Origin: Candidatus Anaerobiospirillum pullistercoris
GTDB taxonomy: Bacteria > Pseudomonadota > Gammaproteobacteria > Enterobacterales > Succinivibrionaceae
Direction: 5' to 3'
Assembly: GCA_019114785.1 (NCBI GenBank)
Contig: DXEV01000084.1
Location: forward strand, 1 to 46,496
Length of the DNA: 46,496 nucleotides
Position 1 is the first letter of the stretch. The number at the start of each line of letters is the position of its first letter. The translations under genes were made by a program, and so were the position numbers. The notes below the pieces were generated by a model. It did not search any database and was not told where the DNA came from. It saw only the letters and a list, made by a program, of their open reading frames with translations. Of the stretch, positions 19,146-28,009 are shown piece after piece.

Positions 19146-19193
19146 TGAGCCGTGGTGAACAGATTAATTTCTGTTGATCACGGCTCATTTTTT
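19146..19193 (+). terminator. glyA Rho-independent terminator
   Basis: A 17-position stem from TGAGCCGTGGT to ATCACGGCTCA, continuing AACAG/CTGTT, with one G-G mismatch and a loop of ATTAATTT, then T6. Confidence 0.9.
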
Positions 19194-19326
19194 GTCTGCA
19201 TGGTGCATAGACGCTGCGAAATCTAAAAGCCTGTGCTAATCTAGCCTTATCGGCATTCTGTTCGCTTTTTGGCTATTTGGTTTAGATGGCGATAACGATT
19301 TTGAGTTGTAGTGCGGAGGTCTTCTG

Positions 19327-21189
19327 ATGGCTAAAGATAAGCAGAGCGATAAGCACTTTATGAAGCTCGCCTTAAAGCAGGCGCGACGCGGGGTGTACAC
19401 GACCTCGCCTAATCCTGCTGTCGGTTGCGTGATTGTGCGCGATGGTAAAGTGCTGGGCAAAGGCTATCATCATCAGGCGGGCCAACCTCATGCGGAAATC
19501 ATGGCGATGCGTGATGCCGAAGAGCGCGGCAACACAATTTGCGGTGCTACGGTGTATGTCTCCTTAGAGCCTTGCTCGCATTATGGTCGTACTCCACCTT
19601 GCGCTAAGGCCTTATGTGAGGCTCACGTCAAGCGCGTAGTGATTGCTATGGGCGATCCTAATCCTAAGGTTTCAGGACGTGGTATTGCCATGCTTGAAGA
19701 GGCGGGTATTGAGGTCAAGGTAGGCGTGTGTGAAAAACAGGCCCAAGAGCTAAACCGTGCTTTCCTCTACTCCATTACTCATAAGCGCCCATGGGTGTTC
19801 GTCAAATACGGTATGAGCTTGGATTCAAAGCTGGCTCTATCCTCAGGCGAGTCGCAGTGGATCACTGGTATTGATGCACGTGCTGATGTCCAGCGTTTAC
19901 GTTTGTGGTCTGATGTCATTATTACTTCCCATGCTACCGTGAAAAGCGATAACCCACGGATGACTGTGCGGGTACGTGAGTTGCCTGATGAGGTGCGTAA
20001 GAAGCTGGATTTAGACCTGATCCGCCAACCACGACGTGTGGTGATAGACAGTATGGGCACACTCTGCGCTGAGCGTAATTTGCGGTTACTGGAACCTTAT
20101 AGCCTGTTTAAAGACGGGGAAAACTATATTGTGGTGGGATGTGCTGAATCCCTTTCCCTGTATAAGGATCAGGTGATCGTAGATAAGAAAGCAGCTGAGC
20201 TTTCTAAACTGGCAGCTTTAGGTGATGCGCAACAGGTTGAGACAATTCCTGATAATCCTGAAGAGATCTTAAAGCAGCAAGCAGCCGCGCCAGACGATGC
20301 TGGTGCAACAGCGCCTGAGGATAGCGCTAAAGCAAAGCCTAAGCGCAAGCGTACTTGCAAGAGTAAAGAGGATCCGGCTAAGGTTGCAGCTTTAGCCGCC
20401 GCTCTGGCAGAGGCTGAGCGCGTGACCGCCGCTGAGCTCGAGGCTGAGCAAGCTGTGGAGCAAGAGGCTAATCATGCCTTTGATAAGGACAACTCCGGAG
20501 CTAGCTCGCTTAGTACCGAAGAGGCCACCGAGGCGCTGGATGCTGCTAAAAAGAAGCGCACCAGAAAGGCCTCAAAGAAAGCTAGTGCTGCTGCAAGCGC
20601 TGAGGCTAAGCCTCAAGAGCCAAGTGATGCACAAAAGGCCACCACTGCCACTAAAGACGCTAAGTCTACTAAGAGAGCTAGTGCTGCTAAGTCCAAGTCA
20701 GCTCCAGCTGCCAAGGCTGTTACAGCCGCTACAGCGGCCAAAGCTGTGGCTGCCAAGAGTGAAGCTAAGAGCCAAAAAGTGTTGCTGCACCCAGATCCTG
20801 AGGCTAAGGTGCTCAAGCAAGGCCGTAACTATAGAGTCGAAGAGTACACCGAGCATGTGAACCTCGTCTTTGTACCTCTGGTGCGTGGCTATGATGGCAG
20901 AGAGCATGTGTCCTTAGAGGCCGTGCTGGATTTCTTAGGAGCCATGGAAGTGCGTGTGGCTATGGTTGAGGCTGGGCCTCAGCTGGGATCGGCTTTTATT
21001 GACAAGAACTTGATCAATGAGTGCTATTGCTACTTAAGTCCAATGATCTTAGGTAAAGGGGCTCAAGATGCCTTTACGATGCCACAGGTGCCATCTCTAA
21101 GTGAGTCATTGCATTTCGGCTCAATGGATGTGTCTGTGCTGGGGCATGATGTGCGCTTGATTTTAAGCAACCTCCATACGGGCAATTAG
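19327..21189 (+). CDS. ribD: Riboflavin-specific deaminase/reductase RibD with a large Ala/Lys insert
   Basis: Bifunctional second and third steps of riboflavin synthesis from the GTP-derived pyrimidine. The N-terminal deaminase has zinc ligands H55 in HAE (55-57), C83 in PCSHYGRTPPC and C92. The reductase domain follows from about 150 (FVKYGMSLDSKLAL, SDNPRMTVR, VVIDS). Length is 620 against 367 in E. coli. The excess is a low-complexity block at about 285-490 with KPKRKRTCKSK, KKKRTRKASKKAS and AKSTKRASAAKSKS, placed inside the reductase domain before the conserved GREHVSLEAVLDFLGAMEVR and VEAGPQLGSAFI. Frame intact. ATG with GGAGG at good spacing. Heads the ribD-ribE-ribH-nusB-thiL series; no FMN riboswitch seen. 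Confidence 0.95.
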   Translation: MAKDKQSDKHFMKLALKQARRGVYTTSPNPAVGCVIVRDGKVLGKGYHHQAGQPHAEIMAMRDAEERGNTICGATVYVSLEPCSHYGRTPPCAKALCEAHVKRVVIAMGDPNPKVSGRGIAMLEEAGIEVKVGVCEKQAQELNRAFLYSITHKRPWVFVKYGMSLDSKLALSSGESQWITGIDARADVQRLRLWSDVIITSHATVKSDNPRMTVRVRELPDEVRKKLDLDLIRQPRRVVIDSMGTLCAERNLRLLEPYSLFKDGENYIVVGCAESLSLYKDQVIVDKKAAELSKLAALGDAQQVETIPDNPEEILKQQAAAPDDAGATAPEDSAKAKPKRKRTCKSKEDPAKVAALAAALAEAERVTAAELEAEQAVEQEANHAFDKDNSGASSLSTEEATEALDAAKKKRTRKASKKASAAASAEAKPQEPSDAQKATTATKDAKSTKRASAAKSKSAPAAKAVTAATAAKAVAAKSEAKSQKVLLHPDPEAKVLKQGRNYRVEEYTEHVNLVFVPLVRGYDGREHVSLEAVLDFLGAMEVRVAMVEAGPQLGSAFIDKNLINECYCYLSPMILGKGAQDAFTMPQVPSLSESLHFGSMDVSVLGHDVRLILSNLHTGN

Positions 21190-21199
21190 TCCCACGGCT

Positions 21200-21267
21200 C
21201 ACCTGAAAAGCATGTGCTTAAGGCAGTACCTTAAGGCACTGCCTGCAGGTGGGCAATTTTGTTTTTT
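21200..21267 (+). promoter_or_regulatory. Nested hairpin plus T-rich tract between ribD and ribE
   Basis: CACCTG (21200-21205) pairs with CAGGTG (21246-21251), enclosing GGCAGT (21222-21227)/ACTGCC (21238-21243). The tract TTTTGTTTTTT (21257-21267) follows. CTTAAGGCA is directly repeated inside. It looks like a partial terminator or attenuator 20 bases before the ribE start. Not an RFN element. Confidence 0.45.
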
Positions 21268-21287
21268 GTGTCTGGCAGAGGGCAGAT

Positions 21288-21953
21288 ATGTTTACCGGTA
21301 TTGTGGAAAGTAAGGGTGTTTTACAAAGTATCACGCGTGTGGGTAAAGGTGCACATGTGAGAGTTCGTACTTCACCTGACTTTATACAAGGACGGGTGCG
21401 TTTGGGTGATTCGATTGCCAACAATGGTGTTTGCCTGACTGCCACCCAGCTTTACGATGACGGTTTTGAGGCCGATCTGTCCTTTGAAAGCTTTTCTCTG
21501 ACCTGCTTTCAGTACTACACCCCTGGCCAGAGTTTGAATTTAGAGCTCGCATGCACACCTAATACCCGATTAGGTGGTCATATTATGCAAGGACACGTCG
21601 ACGGTATTGGTACGGTGTTAGAGCGCTATCGTGTAGACGAGGCTTACAATATCTGGATTAAAGCCCCAGAGGAGCTCAAACGCTATATTGCGCACAAAGG
21701 CTCAATTGCGGTGGATGGTGTGTCCTTAACCGTCAATGAGGTGCGTGATTGCGACTTCCGTTTGACCCTGATCCCGCATACTCTGCAAGAGATCGCTACG
21801 ACCTTCCAGCCAGGCTCTAAGGTCAATCTTGAGGTAGATGTGCTCGCACGTTATCTTGAGCGTTTACTGCAAAGCCAGAGCCCAAACAAGGCAGTTACTG
21901 AGGGTGGTAGTCGCGTTACTCTTGAGAGTTTGCAGCAAAACGGCTTTTTCTAA
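21288..21953 (+). CDS. ribE: Riboflavin synthase alpha subunit
   Basis: Dismutates two 6,7-dimethyl-8-ribityllumazine to riboflavin. Starts MFTGIVESKG, the invariant N-terminus. It has two lumazine-binding repeats: the first with DSIANNGVCLTAT, the second starting near residue 98 with HVDGIGTV and VDGVSLTVNEV. 221 residues, usual length. ATG at 21288 with GAGGG upstream; the longer frame from 21249 is upstream noise. This is ribC in E. coli naming and ribE in most other naming. Confidence 0.96.
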   Translation: MFTGIVESKGVLQSITRVGKGAHVRVRTSPDFIQGRVRLGDSIANNGVCLTATQLYDDGFEADLSFESFSLTCFQYYTPGQSLNLELACTPNTRLGGHIMQGHVDGIGTVLERYRVDEAYNIWIKAPEELKRYIAHKGSIAVDGVSLTVNEVRDCDFRLTLIPHTLQEIATTFQPGSKVNLEVDVLARYLERLLQSQSPNKAVTEGGSRVTLESLQQNGFF

Positions 21954-22308
21954 TTTACGGCCTTACAGCTAAGCGTGTAGGGAATATTACTCTGCTAAGC
22001 GCTACCAAGCGAGCTGGTGAGTGCACGTTGCGCTTTGTGCTATACTTTGCCGCCACAAATGGCGGATTTGTCGGGCTGAGATAGCTGCGCAGTGTTTTGT
22101 GCCAACCCTAAAGCGGCGTATAATTTTGGGTGCAAAAGCCTGTGAGGCTAGCTAACTTTTGGTCAAAAGTTGGCAGTGCTATGGGGCACTTCTGCTCTAA
22201 TTGATTGTTTCTGGTCTTTAGCCTGAGCCTGATGCGGACGGCTTTGCCGAGCTATGGGTTACTAAGGCTATGGCCGCTCACGCTATCCTAATTTTGGGAG
22301 TTTGTGTC
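21954..22308. other. 355-base spacer ribE-ribH with two promoter-like -10 sites
   Basis: It contains TGCTATACT (extended -10, hexamer 22041-22046) and, downstream of a CCGCC-ACAAAT-GGCGG hairpin (22050-22065), a better promoter annotated separately. No FMN riboswitch consensus. No gene. Confidence 0.55.
22097..22124 (+). promoter_or_regulatory. Sigma-70 promoter candidate for ribH(-nusB)
   Basis: -35 TTGTGC (22097-22102), 16-base spacer, perfect -10 TATAAT (22119-22124). It would drive ribH separately from ribD-ribE. Confidence 0.55.
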
Positions 22309-22779
22309 ATGCCTGTGACTTATATTGAGGGTATTAAGCCTTGCCAAGATGCGAAAGTTGCCATCGTGGTTTCGCGTTTTAACAGCTTTATCTGCGAGAG
22401 ATTACTTGAAGGTGCCCTTGATACCTTAAAGCGTGAGGGTCAGGTGTCCGAGGACAACATTACCGTGGTGCGCGTGCCAGGTGCTATTGAGATCCCTGTG
22501 GCTTTAGAGGCTTTAGCTCAGAGCGGTAAGTATGATGCTTTAATCGCTTTAGGCTGCGTGATCCGTGGTGCTACCTATCACTTTGAAGTTGTTGCCAATG
22601 AGTGCGCTAAGGGTATCACTCAAGTGACCTTAAAGAACAAGGTGATCGTCTCCAACGGTGTTTTAACCACCAACACTATCGACGAGGCCGTGCAGCGTGC
22701 TGGCTCTAAGGCTGGTAATAAGGGCAGTGAAGCTGCCTCTGCTGCTTTAGAGATGATTAACGTCATGCGTCAGCTCTAA
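22309..22779 (+). CDS. ribH: 6,7-dimethyl-8-ribityllumazine synthase RibH
   Basis: Joins dihydroxybutanone phosphate and the ribityl pyrimidine to make lumazine. [46 protein letters not shown] with the catalytic His, and [18 protein letters not shown]. 156 residues, normal. ATG at 22309 with GGGAG upstream. The dihydroxybutanone phosphate enzyme (ribB) and GTP cyclohydrolase II (ribA) are not in the window. Confidence 0.97.
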   Translation: MPVTYIEGIKPCQDAKVAIVVSRFNSFICERLLEGALDTLKREGQVSEDNITVVRVPGAIEIPVALEALAQSGKYDALIALGCVIRGATYHFEVVANECAKGITQVTLKNKVIVSNGVLTTNTIDEAVQRAGSKAGNKGSEAASAALEMINVMRQL

Positions 22780-22840
22780 ACTCACGCCAGTGCTCTGCGC
22801 TCAACATGCAGCGCGTGGCGCGCGGCGCTAACGCTCTGCG

Positions 22841-22896
22841 TTAAGCCGCTAAGCGGCGGCTTAAGCTTATGGTTCGGGGGCTCTGGTGAGCCCTTT
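22841..22896 (+). promoter_or_regulatory. Tandem hairpins in the ribH-nusB spacer
   Basis: TTAAGCCGC (22841-22849)/GCGGCTTAA (22856-22864), then GGGCTC-TGGT-GAGCCC (22878-22893) followed by TTT. The second looks like a weak terminator that would partly uncouple nusB from ribH. Confidence 0.4.
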
Positions 22897-23019
22897 GTCC
22901 GTGATCTCTCCTCTAGATTGCGGTTGCCTCCCCAAAGGATTGGTCGGAGGTTTAGTGGCGACGCGCGGGAGCTCGACGCCACAGAGGATTTGGTTAACTT
23001 TTTAGAGGTTTTTACTTTT

Positions 23020-23457
23020 ATGGATCAAACTGAGGGTGCTGTTACCCCAGCGATGCGCCACAAGGCTCGTCATTTTGCGCTGCAAGCTATCTACCAGTGG
23101 CAGATGAATAAGATGCCTGCTCATGTCTTAGAGCAGCAGTTCTTAGAGGATCAGCCAGTGCAAAATACTGATTTGGAGTATATGCACGATTTGATTCAGG
23201 GTGTGATTGCTAACTGCGATTACTTAGACTCCATCTTTGAGCCATTCTTATCGCGTCCTTTAGACGATCTCGATCAAGTCGATAAGGCTATCCTGCGCTT
23301 AGGCACCTTTGAGCTGAAGTATCGTCAGGAAGTGCCTTTTAAGGTCGTGTTAAACGAGGCTATTTTGCTGGCTAAATCTTTTGCTGAGCAGGACAGCCAT
23401 AAGTTTGTTAACGGTGTGCTCGATAAGGTCGTCAAGTCGATGCACAACGACAAATAA
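23020..23457 (+). CDS. nusB: Transcription antitermination factor NusB
   Basis: RNA-binding partner of NusE (S10) in antitermination of rRNA operons. ARHFALQAIYQWQMN, DQVDKAILRLGTFELKY, VPFKVVLNEAILLAKSFAEQDSHKFVNGVLDKV in pieces are diagnostic. 145 residues from the ATG at 23020 with AGAGG upstream; a TTG at 22918 would add 34 residues that read through the hairpin region and look non-coding. ribH-nusB-thiL is a common gammaproteobacterial order. Confidence 0.95.
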   Translation: MDQTEGAVTPAMRHKARHFALQAIYQWQMNKMPAHVLEQQFLEDQPVQNTDLEYMHDLIQGVIANCDYLDSIFEPFLSRPLDDLDQVDKAILRLGTFELKYRQEVPFKVVLNEAILLAKSFAEQDSHKFVNGVLDKVVKSMHNDK

Positions 23458-23700
23458 GCAGGCCCAGCTTTTTAGCGACCTAATAGCCTAGCCTCAGGCC
23501 TCGTCCAGAGGCTAAGTAATAGGATGCTGCTACTCATTAGCGTCCTGCAAGAGTACATTGGAGCTCTGTTTTCCCTAAGTCCAGAAGAGCTCTGTACGAA
23601 GACTGGTAAGAGAAAAAAGCGGCTTCAGGTGAGCCTAAAACTGCAAAGCGAGGGCTTATTGTGTTCGCAATGGCCACCTGACGTGTCATGTAGGTGAACC

Positions 23701-24810
23701 ATGGTTAGTGATGAGTTTGCTTTTATCCATCAATATTTTGCTCACCTTAACCCTAGCTTCGGTAAGGAAGCTCGTAAGATGGGGCTTGAGCTGGGTATTG
23801 GGGATGATGCTGCTTTGGTGCGTATGGATGGTACCTATGCTATTACCACTGACACCTTGATTGAAAACGTCCATTTCTTTTCCCACTTCAATCCTCACCT
23901 GCTGGGGGCTCGCTCCTTAGACGTCAATTTTTCCGATCTCTATGCTATGGGAGCTGAGCCGCAGTTTGTTACGCTCTCGCTCAATATCCCTGTACGCTAC
24001 TTTGACTTTGATTCGTTCTGGTCTGCCTATTCGGATGGTTTTGCCGAATGTTTGGAGCGTCATCACTGTGCGTTAATTGGCGGTAATGTTACCCATACTT
24101 CCAATAAAGCCGCGCCGTTGGCTATCAGCGTTACTGCCTTTGGCAAGTCATTAGTGGATGGTAAAAGCTTACGTCGAGATAAGGCCAAGGTGGGCGATCT
24201 GGTTGTAGTCACCGGTTATGTAGGTACCAATGGTCTCTATGTGAAGACCACTTATAACAGATCCATCCGTAACCTCGACAGTGATCTGAGACAACGCTTT
24301 GAGCAGCAAGCCTTTGCCTATGATGAGCGTATGCGTGATTTTGTAGCGCTCTTAGTGCAGTACTGTGATTGTGGTATTGATGTTTCGGATGGCCTGTTAG
24401 GTGATCTCAGCCATATCCTCGTGCAGTCCAACTGTGGCGCAATCATTGATTATGAGAGCCTGCCGTTGGAGCCTTTGTCGCAAAGCCTTTTAGAGGACTT
24501 TAGAATGTCGCCTAAGTCCTTATTGAAGATGGCCTTAAGCGGAGGAGGAGATTACAATCTGCTCTTTACCTTAAGTCCTAAGAAGTATCGGGCTTTAACG
24601 AAGGCGATGAAGGATATACCAGAGCTGCAAGGCTTTAAGATCACTCAGATCGGTGAGATCACTGAGTGGGGTGATGATGGTTATGCCGATTATGACAATG
24701 ATCTAGCCACTGATGGTGGTCGTATTACGATCGTCAATCACCAAGGAGAGCCTGTATCCTTACGTTTAGGAACAGGGTCTTACAATCACTTCATTAATCG
24801 GCGACAATAA
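23701..24810 (+). CDS. thiL: Thiamine-monophosphate kinase ThiL
   Basis: Phosphorylates thiamine monophosphate to thiamine diphosphate. GIGDDAALV (GDD 34-36), TTDTLIENVHF, SDLYAMGAEPQFVTLSL, GGNVTHTS, DVSDGLLGDLSHI and SGGGDYNLLFTL, the last being a mild variant of the usual GGEDYELLF. 369 residues, slightly long, with a hydrophilic C-terminus. ATG with AGGTG upstream. 243 bases after nusB; the usual pgpA partner does not follow. Confidence 0.95.
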   Translation: MVSDEFAFIHQYFAHLNPSFGKEARKMGLELGIGDDAALVRMDGTYAITTDTLIENVHFFSHFNPHLLGARSLDVNFSDLYAMGAEPQFVTLSLNIPVRYFDFDSFWSAYSDGFAECLERHHCALIGGNVTHTSNKAAPLAISVTAFGKSLVDGKSLRRDKAKVGDLVVVTGYVGTNGLYVKTTYNRSIRNLDSDLRQRFEQQAFAYDERMRDFVALLVQYCDCGIDVSDGLLGDLSHILVQSNCGAIIDYESLPLEPLSQSLLEDFRMSPKSLLKMALSGGGDYNLLFTLSPKKYRALTKAMKDIPELQGFKITQIGEITEWGDDGYADYDNDLATDGGRITIVNHQGEPVSLRLGTGSYNHFINRRQ

Positions 24811-25116
24811 GTGCTATTGCACGTGGTAGTGTTTCCTAGGTTAGCGCTAAGTTTGAGCCGTTAGCATAGAGAACACTATCCCAAGATTTCTTAAAGCTGG
24901 CGGCAGTCGATCTTGTTGGTGCAAGGATGTACCGCAGGAAAGGTTGGCCGCCAGTTGTGTTTGTTAACGAGATTAGAGCTCGGCCGTAGGGTACCTGAGC
25001 AGTAGGAAGAGATTATTATCTGGCGCTTTTCAGCATCAGCTTTTACACCAATATCAGCCCAATGTGTGTAACGTGCTCTTTCTTACTGTGGCTTTGCGCC
25101 TTGCTTCGGTTTTGCC
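24811..25116. other. 306-base spacer thiL-FKBP gene
   Basis: Inverted repeat CTGGCGGC (24897-24904)/GCCGCCAG (24947-24954) with a 42-base interior, no T run. TTATTAT near 25013-25019 could be part of a promoter for the FKBP gene, but there is no clear -35. Confidence 0.45.
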
Positions 25117-25989
25117 ATGAAAAAGACTTACTTGGCCGTATCTTTGGCCGCTGCTACTTTATTTTTAACCGCTTGCGGTGATGATGCTACTGCCACTACT
25201 AATACTGATAAGGCCGCTACAGCAACCGCAACGGAAACAAAAGCTCCTGCTACCTCGACTGCTGTAAACAGCGATAAGACTATCAGCGCAGAGAGCTCTT
25301 TTGAGGATAAGGTTTCCTACTCTGTTGGTGCCTCGGTAGGTACTTATATTGCCGCTATGGAAAGCGAGCAGGGTGAGTACATCGGCAAGCTGGATCACGA
25401 CCTAGTGATCAAGGGCTTTGTGGAGTCACTGAACAAGCAGACCACTTTAAGCGAGCAAGAGATCACTTCTACCTTAATGGCTTTAGACGAGAAGGTGCGT
25501 GTCGCTGTTGAGGAGAAGCAGAAGCAAGCTGCTCAAGACAACTTAGAGGCTGGAAAGAAATTCTTAGAAGCTAACGCTAAGAAAGAGGGTGTGAAGACCA
25601 CTGAGTCTGGCTTGCAGTATAAGATCCTGCAAGAGGGTAGCGGTAAGACCCCAACTGCCTCTGACACTGTGCGTGTGAAGTACAAGGGCACCACCATTGA
25701 TGGTCAGGTCTTTGATGAGCAGACTGATCCAATTGCTTTCCCACTGGCCAACATCATTCCTGGCTGGACAGAAGGTCTGCAGCTGATGAAGGAAGGTGGT
25801 AAGGCCAAGCTGTATATTCCTGCAGATTTAGCCTATGGTGAGTTAGGTGCAGGCGAGCTGATCAAGCCAAATTCCGTCTTAGTCTTCGATATCGAGCTGG
25901 TTGAGGTTTTACCTCCAGCTGATCAGGCTGCTGCACCAGCACCAGCTGCTGATGCCCCTGCAGCTGACGCTCCAGCCGCTGGCAAGTAA
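25117..25989 (+). CDS. FKBP-type peptidyl-prolyl isomerase lipoprotein (FkpA/Mip-like)
   Basis: Periplasmic prolyl isomerase/chaperone. Lipoprotein signal MKKTYLAVSLAAATLFLTAC with C20 as acylation site. A Thr/Ala-rich linker is followed by the helical dimerisation domain at about 62-155 (DKVSYSVGASVGTYIA, GFVESL). The FKBP domain at about 163-263 has ESGLQYKILQEGSGKTP, VRVKYKGTTIDGQVFDEQ, PGWTEGLQLMKEGGKAKLYIP, LAYGELGAG and VFDIELVEVL. It ends in an Ala/Pro/Asp tail of about 25 residues. Gly at +2 after the Cys argues for outer-membrane sorting. Convergent with the TPR gene. Confidence 0.94.
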   Translation: MKKTYLAVSLAAATLFLTACGDDATATTNTDKAATATATETKAPATSTAVNSDKTISAESSFEDKVSYSVGASVGTYIAAMESEQGEYIGKLDHDLVIKGFVESLNKQTTLSEQEITSTLMALDEKVRVAVEEKQKQAAQDNLEAGKKFLEANAKKEGVKTTESGLQYKILQEGSGKTPTASDTVRVKYKGTTIDGQVFDEQTDPIAFPLANIIPGWTEGLQLMKEGGKAKLYIPADLAYGELGAGELIKPNSVLVFDIELVEVLPPADQAAAPAPAADAPAADAPAAGK

Positions 25990-26032
25990 GCAAGTAAGTC
26001 AGGCTCAATGCCTGATCTCAAACGACATTTTT

Positions 26033-26058
26033 GGGCATTGCTGCGCTCAGCAATGCCC
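26033..26058. repeat. Perfect 11-bp hairpin between convergent genes
   Basis: GGGCATTGCTG (26033-26043), loop CGCT, CAGCAATGCCC (26048-26058). The only T run (26028-26032) lies on the 5' side for the plus strand and reads as A on the minus strand, so it is not a classic terminator in either direction. A smaller hairpin CAGGC/GCCTG is at 26010-26024. Confidence 0.55.
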
Positions 26059-26112
26059 CTCACGTTTATGTCGCTCAGGATTATGGGCGTGGGCTGCTCT
26101 TTGAGCTTGCGC

Positions 26113-27915
26113 CTATTTAAGCTTGCGGCGAATATTCTCGAGCTCATGAGACGGCTCAATGTCAGTTGGATAAGCAATATCGTTGCACTGGTAGATATTG
26201 AAGCTTTTCTTCATCTGCACGATGAGCCGAGCCTCAATATAGTCTCCTTTTTGCAGCTGCTGATCTTGCAGTTTCTTCGGCATGAAACGGAATGGTATGG
26301 TGCCGAATACGGATTGGTTGAGCTTGAAGCGATATTTGCTGTTGAGCTCGTCCACGGAAGTGATCAGTAATGCCTTTAGCGGGACAACATCCCATTCTTT
26401 GCCGTCTGGGCGCAGTCGTACTTGCATGACTTGCCAATTGTGCAGTGGCGGATTGTTTCTGTCCAGATCCCCTTTAGCTTTGTCTTGCTCACGCGGTTTG
26501 TCCTGAACGCGAACCTCCAAAGCAGTACCTTCTTTAAGCCCCTTAAAGCCAGCATCGTCTGGCATCGTCACCACTTGGGCAATATCATTGTCGTCGCAGC
26601 GCACGTACAGCTTGCGTCTATACTTGTTCTTGCTCTCGAGCTTAAAGTTAGGCCCCAGATTAGCTGGGTACCACTTTTGTCCCTGAGTTTGCTCAGAGAA
26701 CAGGAGCTCTTGAGCTGAAGCAGCCATTTCTTGCAAGGCAGACTGCACCTGTTCAGGTTGCGGTACACTGTCTTTCATCACGATTTTGAGGGCAGGACTA
26801 ACTTCACCGTTTTCTTGGGCTGCAATGTTAGACACAAATAGAGTAGAGCCAGAGCTTTTTGGGGTCCAGAGTATAGCATCGTCACCTTGAGCCAGCTGTT
26901 GCTCAAAAAATAGAGCTAGGCCGAAATAACGACTTGCACGAAATGACCAAGCTGCATTTTTGTACAGCTTTGGCAGCACAGAGTTCTGAGGTGTGCACAT
27001 GATGGCCTTAGCCCAGCAGCAAGCTGCTTGATGCAGCGCAGGGTTAGTGGTGGTGGCTTGAGGTACATAGCCAATGTGGGTGTAGCACTCTGCAAGACGT
27101 TGCCAGATCCAATAATCCTTGCTCTTTTGTGTTACTAGTTTTTGATAATATATCGCAGCGTCATTATATCTTTTGGCTCGATATAATAATTGCCCAATGT
27201 AATAATCAAGCCAAATGGCGTAGTCAGTTTGATCGTATTTGCGATAATTAATAAGTTGCTGTGCTAAATAATCACATTTAGCTAAATTCTGTTGTAACAG
27301 CTGTTGCCGATTAGGATTAGGGTTATTTTCGGACTCAAGGCTCTTGATCAGGTTGAGCTCGAATTTGGCCACATTATGCATCAATCCTACGATTTTTGCG
27401 GGATAAGTCTTTCCATCTTTGCCTTGTGAAGGCTTAAAGTCTTCTTCTCTGAGATTGTGCAGGCCTATTGCTGCCATGATTCCCACAGGATCAAAGCTCT
27501 GCCACGAAGAAAACTGCTTGTTAGTCTTTTTCGTTGGGTCTAACTTATCATTGAGCTCGTCGCATAGCCGCGAAAGATGGGTAAACATGCAGCTCGCAAG
27601 GAGATTTGGCTGGAGTGCTGATGGCAGACGGGTGAAAAGCCAAAACAAGTGGGTTATTTCTGGTATTTTCACTGTTGGCGCGGAGAGAAGTACACCACAC
27701 TGGCGATACAAAGCCCAGCCGAAAGACAACTCCATGCTCACAGGCAGCATACCTTGATTGAAAGCTTGCTCAAAAAGCTGTACTGATTGAGCATATTGCC
27801 CCTGCTTGTAAGCTTGATAAGCGTTTTGGCTCATATTGGCAGCGTTGGAATTAGGCGCATCCACAGCCTGTGAGGGCTGTGCTTGATATGGTGCATAATT
27901 TTGGTGATCGAACAC
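26113..27915 (-). CDS. TPR protein with a probable C-terminal OB-like domain, partner of the helicase
   Basis: Not a family I can name with confidence. 600 residues, no signal peptide or TM, so cytoplasmic. A TPR-like helix pair lies at about 29-62 (AYQAYKQGQYAQSVQLFEQA). A distinctive block GLHNLREEDFKP...GKTYP is at 151-172. More TPR-like repeats lie at about 225-330 (YIGQLLYRAKRYNDAAIYYQ). A beta-rich C-terminal part at about 430-590 (KLYVRCDDNDIAQV, GTALEVRVQD, WDVVPLKALL, YIEARLIVQ) suggests OB-type barrels. GTG start with GGGAG about 9 bases upstream. It lies 94 bases after the helicase stop, same strand, so the pair is probably one transcript. A stretch at about 27120-27320 is AT-rich (two sampled 60-base rows: 35% and 30% GC). 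Confidence 0.75.
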   Translation of the reverse strand: MFDHQNYAPYQAQPSQAVDAPNSNAANMSQNAYQAYKQGQYAQSVQLFEQAFNQGMLPVSMELSFGWALYRQCGVLLSAPTVKIPEITHLFWLFTRLPSALQPNLLASCMFTHLSRLCDELNDKLDPTKKTNKQFSSWQSFDPVGIMAAIGLHNLREEDFKPSQGKDGKTYPAKIVGLMHNVAKFELNLIKSLESENNPNPNRQQLLQQNLAKCDYLAQQLINYRKYDQTDYAIWLDYYIGQLLYRAKRYNDAAIYYQKLVTQKSKDYWIWQRLAECYTHIGYVPQATTTNPALHQAACCWAKAIMCTPQNSVLPKLYKNAAWSFRASRYFGLALFFEQQLAQGDDAILWTPKSSGSTLFVSNIAAQENGEVSPALKIVMKDSVPQPEQVQSALQEMAASAQELLFSEQTQGQKWYPANLGPNFKLESKNKYRRKLYVRCDDNDIAQVVTMPDDAGFKGLKEGTALEVRVQDKPREQDKAKGDLDRNNPPLHNWQVMQVRLRPDGKEWDVVPLKALLITSVDELNSKYRFKLNQSVFGTIPFRFMPKKLQDQQLQKGDYIEARLIVQMKKSFNIYQCNDIAYPTDIEPSHELENIRRKLK

Positions 27916-28009
27916 AGTGTGGTACTCCCATAGGCAGGGGTAAGAACGAAGTAGAAGCGAGGGAAGTCTGCAATCCTTAACAAACTAAGTTTTTCGCGAC
28001 ATTGCGTTC

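Noticed and set aside
19194-19326. FMN riboswitch upstream of ribD
   Set aside because: None of the conserved RFN element segments is present in this short leader.
26033-26058. Terminator for the FKBP and TPR genes
   Set aside because: Perfect hairpin, but the T run is on the wrong side for both directions, so it is kept as a repeat only.
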